Source: Trichoplax adhaerens
Lineage: Eukaryota; Placozoa; Uniplacotomia; Trichoplacea; Trichoplacidae
DNA length: 64,000 bases
Direction of reading: 5' to 3'
Assembly: GCF_000150275.1 (NCBI RefSeq)
Contig: NW_002060948.1
Coordinates: 910,753 to 974,752 of the forward strand
Part shown: positions 20,735-40,403 of the stretch, piece by piece
Layout of the letters: the number at the start of each line of letters is the position of its first letter
Position numbering within the stretch: position 1 is the stretch's first letter
Notes under the pieces: model-generated
Seen by the model: only the letters and a program-made list of their open reading frames with translations
Told to the model about the DNA's origin: nothing
Database searches by the model: none
Position numbers and translations under genes: made by a program

Positions 20735-22746
20735 CTCTATCCTGGTGGGATAGGCCATACTGTAAGCAGGAGCACGCCCTACTGTATCATACAGTCTACC
20801 TTGTTGAACGTAAACTGACCCACCTGACCGGGGGGGGGGGGTTGAGAAAAAAGGGTCCACTCAAGCGTATGGTACTAGACCACAGTATGGCTTGAAAAAT
20901 ACTTTCTTGGTACCGGTCCAGTACCTGTAAGTGACGTGATAGTACCAACGCTACTGCAGTCTCTTGTCCATTACCATAGGATTGGCTATAGTATTCTGTA
21001 TAGACACTTTAAAGCAATGGTGATAGTCAGCGAGGATCGTTTTCTCCACTGCAGGAAAATCCACATTTACGACATCAATCAAGCAAGGTGAGAAATTTCA
21101 AGACTACAGCATTATCTTGCAACTACTGTACGTACCATTAACACACATAAAGTAATCTACAAGAGAGACGACGAATAGCTCTCCCAATTTAAAAGCTTGT
21201 ACAACAGTCGTCGTTAGAGCGGCATCGAGGCTGAGNNNNNNNNNNNNNNNNNNNNNNNNNNNNNNNNNNNNNNNNNNNNNNNNNNNNNNNNNNNNNNNNN
21301 NNNNNNNNNNNNNNNNNNNNNNNNNNNNNNNNNNNNNNNNNNNNNNNNNNNNNNNNNNNNNNNNNNNNNNNNNNNNNNNNNNNNNNNNNNNNNNNNNNNN
21401 NNNNNNNNNNNNNNNNNNNNNNNNNNNNNNNNNNNNNNNNNNNNNNNNNNNNNNNNNNNNNNNNNNNNNNNNNNNNNNNNNNNNNNNNNNNNNNNNNNNN
21501 NNNNNNNNNNNNNNNNNNNNNNNNNNNNNNNNNNNNNNNNNNNNNNNNNNNNNNNNNNNNNNNNNNNNNNNNNNNNNNNNNNNNNNNNNNNNNNNNNNNN
21601 NNNNNNNNNNNNNNNNNNNNNNNNNNNNNNNNNNNNNNNNNNNNNNNNNNNNNNNNNNNNNNNNNNNNNNNNNNNNNNNNNNNNNNNNNNNNNNNNNNNN
21701 NNNNNNNNNNNNNNNNNNNNNNNNNNNNNNNNNNNNNNNNNNNNNNNNNNNNNNNNNNNNNNNNNNNNNNNNNNNNNNNNNNNNNNNNNNNNNNNNNNNN
21801 NNNNNNNNNNNNNNNNNNNNNNAATTAGTGGGCAAGAAAACAACCATTAATCCATCCATCAACATTTAGTGGAGAAGGAAAAATTATTCAAATTTATTGG
21901 CAGTTTATCCTTTCTACTACCTTGGATTTAAACTCCTTTTACTATTGCATTACTATCATTACAACTCCATGACTGGATGGTACTAGTCGGCTCTTTTCAC
22001 CACAACGACAGTGAAAATTAGCCATCATAGAACGTGTCCGCTTGGGACGTACGGCGACACTTTCAGCCATCCAACCGACCAACTCGTTCCAGGTATTTGA
22101 GGCCAACACCATTCCTTCTATTACCATCCAATCTCTTGCTCTTGATCCATTCTAATTGGACATTGATCATTCCCTTCTTTATCCAGAAAAATTATCGATA
22201 TTATTATTATTTCTCTACACTCGTAGTGGACGACCCTTGCAAGCCTCGACTCAACGTCAACATCCTTTCCATGTCATTGATTATATTTATCCTTGGGTAG
22301 CGCGCTGATTTCAAGTTGAAAAAAAATCCTTTCGCTATCTCTGACGTTAGCAACAGTATTGGTATCATTGCATTCTCACAGGCTAATAGTGTAGCCATAA
22401 TACAACCCCTCCAATAAAAAGATAACTTTTCATTTTCCTTATTACACTGCTACTACCGCCAGTCAACCACTTTTAGGTAAAGTAGTAAGGGATTGCAAAG
22501 AACGAGCCCCCCCCTTCCCCCCCCCCAAAAAAAAAATTGTCCATCGTAGTCATCTTGTGGATAAAAGACGTAGCAAACAATATCGCCCAATTTCTTCTTT
22601 TTTCATATTATTAGCTCATGTAACAACTGTGTACTATTAGCTTCAATTGCCTTGTTTGTTGTACATAATCTGTGATTTCAATCAGCTATCACTACAGTAG
22701 AACCTTGCAAGAATTGACAAGAAAGAACATTTAGAATACAAAACAG
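20735..22746. other. Intergenic sequence around the assembly gap, upstream of the MLK gene
   Basis: Includes a G12 run near 20830-20841, the N gap, and a C-run/A-run block near 22507-22537. The region is richer in G+C than its neighbours up to about 22300. No coding sequence is recognised. The ~200 bp before 22747 should contain the MLK promoter and 5' UTR, but no clear core element is seen. Confidence 0.5.
21236..21822. other. Assembly gap (587 N)
   Basis: Run of N. Open frames reported across it are artefacts. The gap lies within the duplicated, homopolymer-rich block, which is probably why the assembly broke here. Confidence 0.99.
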
Positions 22747-29006
<6,260 letters not shown>

Positions 29007-31665
29007 AATACTGACGTGATGTACGTGCGTATTAAGAAACTAACTCTTACGATCGATCTGTCTTGATAAATATGAAATACAGCTATATAATTGCCATAAT
29101 TCTCGTAGAAACACTTACGTAAAATAAATGTAAGTTGGATTATAAGGTAGATATTGCCCAAAATTGCGTCGGTATATCATTATTCATTCATTTATCGATT
29201 TATCGATTGATTCATTGACTAATTAATTCAATGTTTTGTAATATTTACTCTATTATTTCTGAATTGCTATCGAACCATTTTATATATTTGTATTCAGTGT
29301 TACTTGTAAATTATCTACCTTTCCTTTAAATGTATTATATGCATTATGCTAAACATGTCTTACCATATAAGTAATGGATATTTTAATCGTAAAAAAAATA
29401 GGTAGTGTTTAATTCTCTATGTATTACAAGCACTGCCTTGGCCAAAAAGGAATTGTAAAGTATCGTAACCAGTGTAAATGAGATGGTCAAGAAATAGTAC
29501 AGTATAGACAGTAGTGATACAAGAACTTTGAGTTGAGTAATCAACCTATGGGCTTTAATAGTTAATTTTGGAGAGATGTTAATTGCTATTATCGATGCAG
29601 ATGATAAAAGCTGCATTGTTATATTAGTATAATCATTAACACAATAGATAAAATAATTGTCACAGTGCTGTAAAGAATATATATGATTTAATAACCTAAA
29701 TTTTTATTGCAAAATGTTGATTTTGAAAGATAGTAGGAAATTAATTGGATAGCTTTATTATGTATTGGAAATCATAACAAGCTTATTAGAGTTGGCATCA
29801 TTTTTGAGACTCTGCTGTTATTATAACCTGCAGTACTTAATTATAATTTTAATGTAATATCACTAGCCTTTGATGCTAAAGCTATCATAAGTTTGCTCTT
29901 GTTGCTATCCAAACGCCAAAGGTTTAGTTCGTATGTATTGCATTTGATTAGCAAGTAGCTTTTCACGTATTTGGTGTTTTAATACTTTGACATAGTATGG
30001 ACACACTAAATATTGAGTCTACGATATTATAATGGCGTATTATTGGAATTTTTTTAGTTTCTAATAATGGTATGTTGTCGTAATATGATGCGTCAAGGTA
30101 TATCATATTTAATAATGTGTACTAGAGTCATCACTGCGATTTTTATTATTACTGTCAATTTATATCCATTTTTATCGCACTGCTTGTACTTTGCTGTACT
30201 TGAAATTTTTACTAAACTATGGTGAAATCTTTTAAGATAATGTGCTTTCAATTGAAAAAAACTTTTATATCACTCTCCAAACGTTATTCCAATACTAAAT
30301 TGTCTTCACTTGGTCACATATTATACAACTCTACGATACTAATAACCTTTAATAGATTGTTCCTATTATTATAATGTATACTATGCAGTAAATAACTAAC
30401 ACTTTTGATATTGTATGATACGGTAAAAATAGACTTAAAGAACTCTTACTGACACCTTATCGCTATTTATAGTTTTATTTCAGTATCATGATATTTACAT
30501 TGCTGTAATTCTGTATTTTACTTTTCAAGCACAGCATATTTTTTAAATGGTACTAAATAACGAAAGAATGTTTCCGAGATTTCAATATAAATCTAATAAG
30601 CAGTTTATTTAAATAAATGACGATGGTTATAGGCTTACATTTTACGCTGGTTGATAGTCATTTTCGCTACTAGTTCATTGCATGAATCTGCATACTTTCG
30701 ATTACTTTATGATTAGTCTATAAACATATACACGCTATTATCGTATTTCGATGCAGATATTTCTGCGACGAAAAAATGCCCACCACTTTCTTTCCCCTGT
30801 AGGTTTAGTTAGTTAAACTCTTCTTAATAATTAGCTATCGCATACTAAGCTATAAGTAGATACAATATTTAACATTGCTGCCCTGGTCGATTTCGCCTTC
30901 GTTATAAACTACCAATTATTCTAAATTAGGAAACTTTGATCTGTTATATTGGATTGGATCGATCAGTCGGTCTTTCCGTCCAATGAGACCATCGCAACGT
31001 CGTACTATAGTCAGCACAATCAGCAATGGGCCAGTCTCCAACCGCCCTGGCATTAGCTCTGCAGAAATAAATCAAGATCAATGCTAGCAACCAACTTACA
31101 ATTCAGTCATTTGATTCTAAGAATTTGTTTCAGCAAGGATAGAATAGCTTCGATCTTATGGCAAAGTCAATTAGTTGAGCTTTAGCTTATATGGAATGAA
31201 AACATTGGAAATCGATTATTACAATCGAGTGGTTGTCGTTGAATTAAAGGAAACGCAATGTCGCAATATTTGGATATCCTGCTTATTTTATTACTATTAT
31301 TCCACTGTCTTGATTCATACCGTAAAAGTGTTCAAGATGACATTAGGTTAGGATGAATTGTCCCCTTTTTATTAGCTGTAATAATCCAGATTAAATTAAT
31401 ATTAAACAGATTTATATAAAAGAATTGATTACAACCTTGCAACATACAGTAAAGCTGCAACTATTATGTAATTATTGCAGGTTTGCATCGTAGTGTTAAG
31501 TAGTTTTGCCGTAGGATATATTGTTAGAGTACAGTACATGTAGCACATGTACCTTACTTCTACTTTTAGTATAAATGCATCGATGAATAAGTAGTCTCAC
31601 ATAGTGAAAAGGAAGTTGTCAGTAGTAGTCTAGCTCAAAGATTAGTGCTAAGTAGAGCATATTAC
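29007..31665. other. Intergenic region after the MLK gene
   Basis: AT-rich, no gene recognised. The early part is presumably MLK 3' UTR. No RNA gene or transposon ends were noticed. Confidence 0.5.
29123..29128 (+). other. Candidate poly(A) signal AATAAA for MLK
   Basis: AATAAA about 117 bp after the MLK stop codon, the nearest good match downstream. Confidence 0.45.
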
Positions 31666-32068
31666 AATACTCAATTGCAGTTTGCAATGTACAACGAGAG
31701 TATCTGCAGTTATGTATCCATGCTACAGTAATTAGTTACACCGCCATATCGTAGCATTGCGCAGTATGGATATGTATTAGAATAGATATATGGTAATTAG
31801 ATCATGTTTAAATACTCAATTGTAATTTACAATGTGCAGCAAGAGCATCCGCATCCATGGTAGAGTAGTCGCACTTTTACGTCGTGAAATTACGATGTGT
31901 GCAGGATATGTCATTAGAATATGTGCGGTTAGATCACTTTGAAACACTCAGATGTGATTTTACAATTTACAGCAAAAGCATCTGGATCTATGGTAAAATA
32001 ATTGCGCTTCATACAATCATGTAGTACTGTGCTAGTATGGGATATGTAATTAAAGTATATGCAATGAA
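31666..32068. repeat. Degenerate tandem repeat, three ~125-145 bp units
   Basis: Units start at about 31666, 31811 and 31943 with AATACTCAATTG / AATACTCAATTG / AACACTCAGATG. Each then runs through a TTTACAATGT...CAGCAAGAGCATC-like segment, a 'CATGGTA.AGTA' segment and a terminal 'GGATATGT.ATTAGAATAT' segment. A weak further copy may start near 32125. Units are diverged and non-coding. Confidence 0.75.
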
Positions 32069-32648
32069 CATACCCTGTTTTACGTTCCAGTATGAATAAG
32101 CTATCTCACTCAGTAACTAAGCGTGTACAATAACTGAATTGTAGTCAATGCATTTGTATGACGATATTATACCTGCAAGATTTTACACTACACATAACCT
32201 AGGTACTTTATTATCAAACATACGATATTAAAGGCAACAATTTGCTTCAACAATTACCTAACTCATATTAATATCTTGATACAGTTGCGTAGATACTAAA
32301 TCAAATGTCAATAACCGAATCTCTAATTATAATATGCAGTAAACGCTTGTGTATCAATAATCATCAAATTCTGCCTTATTTTTACACATTTTAAATAGTA
32401 TATTTTAACTAACGGTTTTATATCACAATTCATGACCTACATCTTATACGTATAACACTTAATAGGTGATAATTATAATTATAGTGCAGTAACACTTTAT
32501 ACCTACGAGTATCTAAATTTACATGTACATCTATTTCTCTTGCCGTTATTACCACATGAAATATACTGTAGAAATATATCAAGTTATTTTAGCAGGATTC
32601 CATCCAGGCTAATATGGTTGTTTACTTCCGAATTCCATTTTTCTTTAG
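32069..32648. other. Upstream flank of the DEX1-like gene
   Basis: Should contain the missing first exon (signal peptide) of the downstream gene, but I could not identify it with confidence. ATG codons at 32540 and 32614 open into the area; the 32614 frame is in phase with the first recognised exon. Confidence 0.4.
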
Positions 32649-35600
32649 GCATAGTTGTCACTATGATTTCAAAGTCTTATGGTCCTATCGACTTGGTCAT
32701 TCGCCCGTGGTATCTCCACCAGTTATTTTTGACATTGATGCAAATGGTATAAAAGATGTCATTGCTACATCTTACGCAGATCAGTTTACAATTCTACAAG
32801 GCAACAGTGGTAAGCATCTAGAAGGCGTCTGGCCACTACACATGAAAGAGGTCACGATGTATTCCAGTCCGTTATTGGTAAGTATTTAAGAAGAAGTATT
32901 ATTGTGATTTATCACCATCCAGGTTAAAGATACTTGATTATAATTATTTGATACATATTTTACGATAATCCTTTGTACTTCAAATAATATCGTTTTTGCT
33001 AGATAAAATTTTATAATTAACAAGAAAGGGAATTTTCTGTATTGTCAATGACTCTAAAAAGAAACTTTGTTACACTTTAGTATGACATTGACCATGATTT
33101 AGAGATGGATTCTTTATTGTCCACCTATGATGGAGAGATTATTTTCTTTCGAAATAACGGTACCAAATTAAAGAATAAGAAAATTAAGGTTAGAAAATAA
33201 TAGTATTCGGAAATAGCAAACCATTTTTATCCTTAAATTAATCGCATAGGTTGACGTAAGCAATACATAATTATCATATTTCACCGAAATATTATTTTAA
33301 TTAGATTCCAAAGCATAAAATCAGCTATCGTAAACAACAATCAAATACCGAAGATAACATTACAATAAACACAAATCAAGAGAAGTCATCAAAAGAGAAG
33401 TTTCTCAAGGTTGATCCTCATATTTTAGCGACACCAGCGATTGCCGATATTAATGGAGATGGCGTAGAAGAGGAAATAGTTATTATAGTAAATTGGTATT
33501 TCGATAATGGGAATGTTAAGTAAGCATACTGTACTGAACTACGTTAAAATGTTGATACAATATTCTAAAGAATGTATAGGTTCTTAACATACATTATGCC
33601 TTTCTCGTTAAATTTCATTAGATGAATTCTTCATGAAGTAGATATTAAGATTTTGTATCATCAAAAATCGAATACGCAGTATAAACGATGTTGTGCAATT
33701 TTAAACTATTTCAGTAATTACTTGTACTGTCTATCGATTAGGCATCATTTGAATTCTCGCTCAAATATTACTAGCGGAGATGTCAGAGATGGCATACATT
33801 GTGGTGCTGTTGTCTTTAATCTTACCAACGGTAAACTAATTAAGAAAATCGTACTAGAATCGTCAAAGGTAAATTTTCTGCTGTAACACTAAATTGTTAT
33901 TAGTTCATATACGTATTATCATTAAATACCATCAACGTTGCGCTCTATTTATTTCTAGATGACATCGTTATATAAGCCTTATGCTGTAGCTACACCCACA
34001 CTCTTAAATTTGCAACCGCAGACTAAATCAGATTTGGATATCTTAGTTGGTACACTTTCTGGAAACCTTTATATTGTTAACCTGCACTCTAAAGATTATC
34101 CAGAACCAGTGACAATTGTTGATAATATCCAAGGACAAGTAATATATTATTGTTTCGTCACGTAGATATTCAATTTATCAATTGAAATCGCTCTATTTCA
34201 CAGATAACTGTTGCAGATCTAACTGACAATGAAGGACTGGAGATCATAGTAACTGATTCTAGCGCTAACGTAAATTGTTTATCATCTAAAGGCGAAGTGG
34301 TAATTTTGCAATGTTACTTAAATTCATTAGAACCTCCGATGTATTAAACGACGTTGCTTATCCTTAATGATAAAATTATAATATGCATACTTTATGACGT
34401 ATAAATAGATATGGGATTCAATGATATCTGGCACTTTCATTGCCGGAAGTCGAACAGCCGATGTCAACAATGATGCAAACCTAGATGTGATTACTGCCAG
34501 TAACGATGGGTAAGCAATAGTCGTAATTGACCAAAAGTTTATTAAATATTTTAGTCTCGCTAAAATTTGGTTTATATTAATTAGGTACGTATGGGCCTTA
34601 GATGGCAAATCAGGCAAAACACTTAAACATTGGCCAATCAATCTTCATCATCGATTACACTCTGTAGTCTTAATGACATATTTTCGAAATAATTCATTAC
34701 ATTTGGTACATTTTCTTTATACTACAAAAATTGCAATAGTGTTTATATACAGTTATAAATCTTATTTATCCATCTACAGTATTATTATGCTACAAGATAT
34801 GATAAACTTATCTCATCTAATATGTAATTCTCGACGCAGGTAATATCGTCTATCGATGGCTACTTATTTATTATTGACTTAAAATCCCGTTGCCTAGAAG
34901 TATTACGTTTTGGCACTCATGCCGTTGGAGCAACTGTACAAATTTTAGCAGATGATATAGTTCCTGAAGTGCCTGGGCTAGAACTTATTCTAGCAACTCT
35001 AGATGGTAATATTATATGTTTAGGAGAAAAAGAAAATGGTCATAAACTTCAAACGTACGTTGAAATTTTAAAAGTGGTTGTGAATATCGATGTACATGTA
35101 TTCCATCATTAAGTACTTTTCGTATCTTTAGCAACAAGTATCAATATTATAGGAATTAGGCTGTTCAAAATATCGATTTTTATTTATTTGATTTCAGACC
35201 TTCAAATGATCTAAATTCTTGGCCATCTGAAACCCTGTCGTATAATGGTTTTACCCCAAGGATGCAGAATGTACATATCATACCGTAGCTTCTGCCATAG
35301 TTGATATTATCATATGCTAATCATCAAATCTTAGTCATCCGCTGACAATTTTTTTGAATTTATTGCTATACTTATTATATAGATCGGCGTAATTATTAAA
35401 GAATGTCCTCATGAAGTGAACCAAATGCAATTTGCTATAAAATTTGAAATTTACGATAATTCCATGTCAAGACGTATGTCAAATAATAATCCCCCGTATC
35501 ATGTGAAGGTAAGTTTCGCTGTTGTACCGTTCAATGTAATCATAATCATTTTAGGATTTAGCAACACTGGTCTGCAATTATTAAGCACTTTTAATATTGA

Positions 35601-36007
35601 ATATAGATTTACATTGGTAGCAACCATGTCCTTCTTAACACAAGCTATCAGAATGCTGGACTTTTTGAAGAAAATTTAAACAGCTTAACTTATCCCAAGA
35701 GAACGCTTCTGACTATCCGATTGACCAATTACCATTCCGAAACCATAACAGACTCTATTGCAATCAGGTTAAAACCTTAATTATAACTACTATATAAGCT
35801 CTTAATAGACAAACATTAACTAATATAAATTAAAAATCATTTTAAAAATATTTTAACAACACACACTCATGCACGTACAGTTTTCACACAACTCTGGCAC
35901 TCGAACTGCAAATCTGGCTTTTTGGGACATTTACAAGTTTAATGCTAATTCTATTAGCAACACGAGGATTTTCTGATCGGCTAATATTACCGACTTCAAG
36001 AGAATAA
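32649..36007 (+). CDS. DEX1-like FG-GAP repeat single-pass membrane protein (N-terminus unresolved)
   Basis: Resembles plant DEFECTIVE IN EXINE FORMATION 1, a secreted/vacuolar-membrane protein with FG-GAP/VCBS beta-propeller-type repeats. Thirteen exons: 32649-32877, 33081-33188, 33305-33519, 33742-33868, 33959-34138, 34204-34299, 34409-34509, 34585-34705, 34840-35054, 35198-35270, 35383-35508, 35607-35767, 35881-36007; 625 residues plus a missing start. Repeats of the Ca-binding D-x-[DN]-x-[DN]-G kind recur: DIDANGIKD, DIDHDLEMD, DINGDGVEEE, DVNNDANLD. Other family-like stretches are SSPLLYDID, DILVGTLSGNLY and SSIDGYLFIIDL. The last exon gives a membrane segment (WLFGTFTSLMLILLA) followed by a short tail ending LPTSRE, as in DEX1. 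An in-frame ATG at 32614 could be the start if the CTTTAG at 32644-32648 is not used as an acceptor. The molecular role in animals is unknown to me. Confidence 0.85.
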
Positions 36008-36595
36008 CAGCACAATTATCATCATATCATGATCAGGAGAATCGTATGGATTACTGTTGAATAAGCAATGTGTATCACATTCTATTCAAGAGTTGAAGTT
36101 ATTATCATTGAAGCTCATGACGTCTTAATATATGAAATTATATATATATATACAATGATATGTTCTTATTTATAAATGCGTATTACCGATATATCTGTAT
36201 TCTAGTTACGTTTTGTAATGCTCTGTCTTATCTCGGCAGATAAGTAAACATACTGTACATATATGATTATAATCTACCTCCTGGTACACTGTGTGTAAAT
36301 ATATAAATTTACAATATCTAAGCGAGGGCATATGATTTCTAGTATATTCAAATACTTTTTGCACTTAATTTACATCTTTACTGGATCTGTATAGATCGTA
36401 TCACATTTTTTATCTCAATGAAATTATGATACAATAGCGTTTGGCCGTAGAATGAATGAATGAATTAATTCCTTACGTGACCTGTACAACAAGGTAAAAA
36501 CTAATGGTATATCACTAATTATTAAAAATAAAATATCAAAACATCTAGATCTGAGGCAATTTAACGCTGATACAACTTAAATAATCATGGCAAAT
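36008..36595. other. Convergent intergenic space DEX1-like / EXO1
   Basis: Holds an AATAAA on the + strand at 36527-36532, a possible poly(A) signal for the DEX1-like gene. No gene seen. Confidence 0.5.
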
Positions 36596-39500
36596 TTAAT
36601 TCGATTTCTTATAAATATAAGATTGCAAATTTAGCTTCGTTTGAACAACTTTTTTCCCCGAAGCTTTATTAACATGATCCGGCCTTTTCAATCTCAAATT
36701 CATCCGTTTTTTCGAGGACACTCTTCGAAGTCCAGATACTCGACATTTGTTATTTGCATATGTTGCGAGAGTAGATAAGGCAGAAGCATTTTCTGTAGTC
36801 TTAACCTAAATTGATTTATGATTAATCTCCATCAGAAAAGAACTTGCATACCCAAAGGAATACTGTACGATATCATGATATCAAGCTGATAACAAACTCA
36901 ATAAATTTCGTCCATACCTGACGAACAGTAAAATCGGTGATTAAACGTTCAGTTGAAAATTTACCGTTGTCTTTATTTAAACTGCTATCTTTATTCCAGT
37001 GGAATGCTTTCAGAGAATCGGCAAAAGTATCCAACTTTTCCGGTGAACTATTAATATCTACGACTTTAATAGTTGTTATTTCAGTCATGGCTGTGTTAGA
37101 TAGAGTCTCATAGGTCTCTTTGTCATCTAGTGATTTATCACACTTTAAAGTTTCAAGCTTATCGCACACCATTACAGGTGTCTCGTCAAGGTTACTTTTC
37201 TGCTGGTCTTTATCTTCATCACTTAAATCGGAGCCATCAATATCTGCAATACCGCTATCAACTGAGCCATTAACTTCATCTGATTTTTTAAAACTTTCCT
37301 CTACAATTGTTGTTTCAGCTACATTAACATTTGACGATGTAGACGTTTTGCTATTGTCTAAAGCAATTTGTCGCTTCTGGCGAAATGTATACAGAATGTG
37401 AGTCTGTTCCTTGTGCCCTTTAGTTACATCATCTGAACTTGAATTTCTTTTAAAATACCTGATAATTTTTTAAACACACTATCAGAGTAATGAACAACAG
37501 ATCATGTACAAGCTTTATAATCTTACTTGCTCCCGTGCCAGCTGGATGGTTCACTATGTATCGGTTGTAGAACCTTCTCCTTCGAAATATTTTCATTGGC
37601 AAAGCTATCTGTTAGTGCTCTTCGAACTTTAGGAGGGCTAGCATCTTCCATAGTTTCATCATCAGTTTCAGGGATATTCTCTTTATTTTCAACTGCAATA
37701 AGGGAGATTATGTGAGGGGTTATAATATATCCTAACGCAAAGAATAAGCTAAAATAATTGAAAGATTTATTTTGCAATTAGATCAATCATGATACCTATG
37801 GGCAAACTTTTAGTTCTTGGTAACTGAAATTGACTCTTCAATTTTGCTGGTGGACTCTGTAATTTCATATACTTACTTAAAACAGATTGAATAGGATAAC
37901 TATGCCTTTTTTTCCGTTTAAAGTTGGTATTGTTCTCATTAGCTTTAAAAATCTTTGGATCTATTGAAGCGTTACTTTCCTGCTGTATTTTTAAAATGTT
38001 AATATTTATGATTATTTAGTATCACTAATCCGATAGAACTTTAGATATCAAGGATTAAATAAAATTATCTACAGTATTTACATTATCATATTGGTATTCA
38101 TATTCATTGAAAGTACATCTGCATATTACTGTTACCTTAAGCGGATCATAATCATTTAAGATCTCTCCAGTAATAGGATCTATATTCCCGTAAGCTATTG
38201 AAATAGCCTTTTCTTTCGTTAATAATCTTTAAATGAGTTAAGAAGAATGCATGTCGAGACGATTACCATTCATGTCATATATTAGATAACAGTATTTTTA
38301 ATTTGAAGAGTGATTTGGTTAGTCAGTCCCAAGCTTAGGGATTCTTTCTTAATGAAGGATACTGTCCAGCATGTTCAAGAGTAGATGGTTCAATATCTTT
38401 CGGATAAGGTGTTAAAGGTATAGTCGTTTTCGTTACAGGATCAAAAACTACTTGATATAAAAACGTTTCATCCGCCATTTTGAACTGTGTTTCGTAATTC
38501 TTTGGGACTTTCATGGTATTTTGTCGTCTTATATATTTAATAGCCTACGACAGTAAAACAATCGAGCCAACTTACATTAGTATGCATGTACTTAGTACAT
38601 TGTACTATGGTTACGTAGCGCCTGGCAGAGGTGTATAGAAGGAAACACTCTACTTTATCAAAAAATATATTTATATAAAAATCGGATAATAGCGATACCA
38701 ACTTACACTGTAAACCTTCATGCGATTTCTTTTCATGATCTTATAAGCCGTTTTTAATCCCATTCCAGGAATAGATGGGAGATAATCACACCCTGACAAA
38801 ATGCATATGTGACGAAAAGCCTCATGGTCGACTCCATTTAGATCGATGTCTTTCACTTCGCGTAAACGATCTAGCCTAATTTCAATACCTCTTCCATTTG
38901 GATCCAATTTAAATAATACCTATAATTTTTGGTAGCCAGAATCAGTTATAGTTAGACAAAGGCCTAGTCAAGCGGATAGTTATTTACTTTAGGGCCGGCA
39001 GACAAACACTAATGATTAGTTGACACAGTGAGAAATGTCTTCCATTGCGTTAAAAACTTTAAAAATTAAGATACCTTTTTACATCCGAATACCAATAAGT
39101 CTGAATCTTCCGTAATGACTGCATCAACCAAATCAGCTTTAGATAAGTAGGCCAATTGGGCATCAGCTTCATATGGGGCAACTATGCATTCAATATCTTT
39201 CTTTCTACATTCCTATCAATTGTTAAAAGGTACCATCCGGTAAATCAGAAAATAGTCTACGAGATATAGTATTATAATAATCAAATGGCAATACTAAATT
39301 TTGAATCAATTCCAATCTTGCCTTAATCAGTTCTAATGCCATTGCAGGAGTAATATCGACAGCACGACGAAAGCAATCTAATGCATCAATATACTTATCT
39401 TGACGTAAGTATTCTATTCCTTTAGATTTGTTGAACTGACGATTTCTAAAATATCAAAAATAAAGAAATAAAGAATAAATATACCACTGTTATAGAATAT

Positions 39501-40403
39501 TGTAGGATATTATAAAATACTAACATACGCATTTCATTACTACTGTATGCTATTGACATACGTTTATAAAGTGCTGTAGCATTTATCTTTGTAAGCATTA
39601 GATTATATGTGATTGATAAAGTGAATTGAATTACAATGTAAAAATCATGAATACTCACTAAAGTACAAAAATGTAGCTGGCACTGTAATACAATTTTTAC
39701 TATCATAAAAACTTACAATTTTCGCTCTTCCTCTTTTTGCATCTTACTAGGTAGGTGACCACCATCAAAGACCATAATAGGCTTTACGTTAAAATTTATT
39801 AACATTTCTATTCTTTTCATGCAATAATTTACGTACCTACATGATGAATAGGATTCAAAAATAAGTAAACAATATTTAAAGTTTTACGAGCCCATGTCAT
39901 CTTGAGAAAGACGCGCTAAAGTCTATGTGTTGATAATATCCAATTCATGATTATACGTGAAATATAATTGAATATTAAAAGACTGTGTTGCCAATGTCTG
40001 GTGCCAATTTTGCTTAACACTGTTCCAAAAAGTATTCTCAAGATAGAATTACTAAAACGGTCAATACGCGTATAAATCTAGAATTAAATTTGATACAATA
40101 CTAAGTTTATAATACTAAGTTTAGTCGTATCCGCTTGCCTTTAGAGCTATTAGAATTGTTAATAAATAAAAAGTTCCGCCGATGTACTATACGAGTATGT
40201 CGTATAAGTAATAGCATTGTTGATGATCTGGTCTTCACTTACATTCTCGTAGCCTTGCCTTCGATAATTTCCTTTGAACATCCATAGACCCCTCTATGTA
40301 ACCAGCAGTACGAATCTACTGCCACAGTACAACCAGCAAATTCTTCGATACGAGCAGGTCTTTGAATTGCCTTAAGTAAAGGCAATAAACCTTGAATGCC
40401 CAT
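36596..40403 (-). CDS. EXO1: Exonuclease 1 (XPG/FEN1 family 5'-3' exonuclease)
   Basis: Double-strand 5'-3' exonuclease and flap endonuclease acting in mismatch repair and end resection in the nucleus. Exons on the minus strand: 40403-40243, 39836-39717, 39445-39322, 39212-39075, 38919-38707, 38544-38363, 38226-38136, 37979-37796, 37692-37527, 37458-36918, 36805-36596; 709 residues (human 846). It starts with [10 protein letters not shown], the invariant N-terminus. Metal ligands fall at the same numbers as in human EXO1: Asp30, Asp78, Glu150, Asp152, Asp171, Asp173; [11 protein letters not shown] is the next acidic/H3TH motif. The region [18 protein letters not shown] aligns with the end of the nuclease core. 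The C-terminal half is low-complexity. A GSKYFK sequence at residues ~458-463 resembles the MLH1-binding MIP box. The 39445-39322 exon is followed by a GC-AG intron (AAG/GCAAGA). Confidence 0.96.

Noticed and set aside
21104-21865. Long minus-strand open frames of 209 and 253 codons
   Set aside because: They are almost entirely composed of the N gap and carry no readable sequence.
35509-35679. Read-through of the DEX1-like exon past 35508 to a stop at 35679
   Set aside because: A GTAAGT donor at 35509 and a phase-matched exon at 35607 leading to the family-typical membrane tail give a better model.
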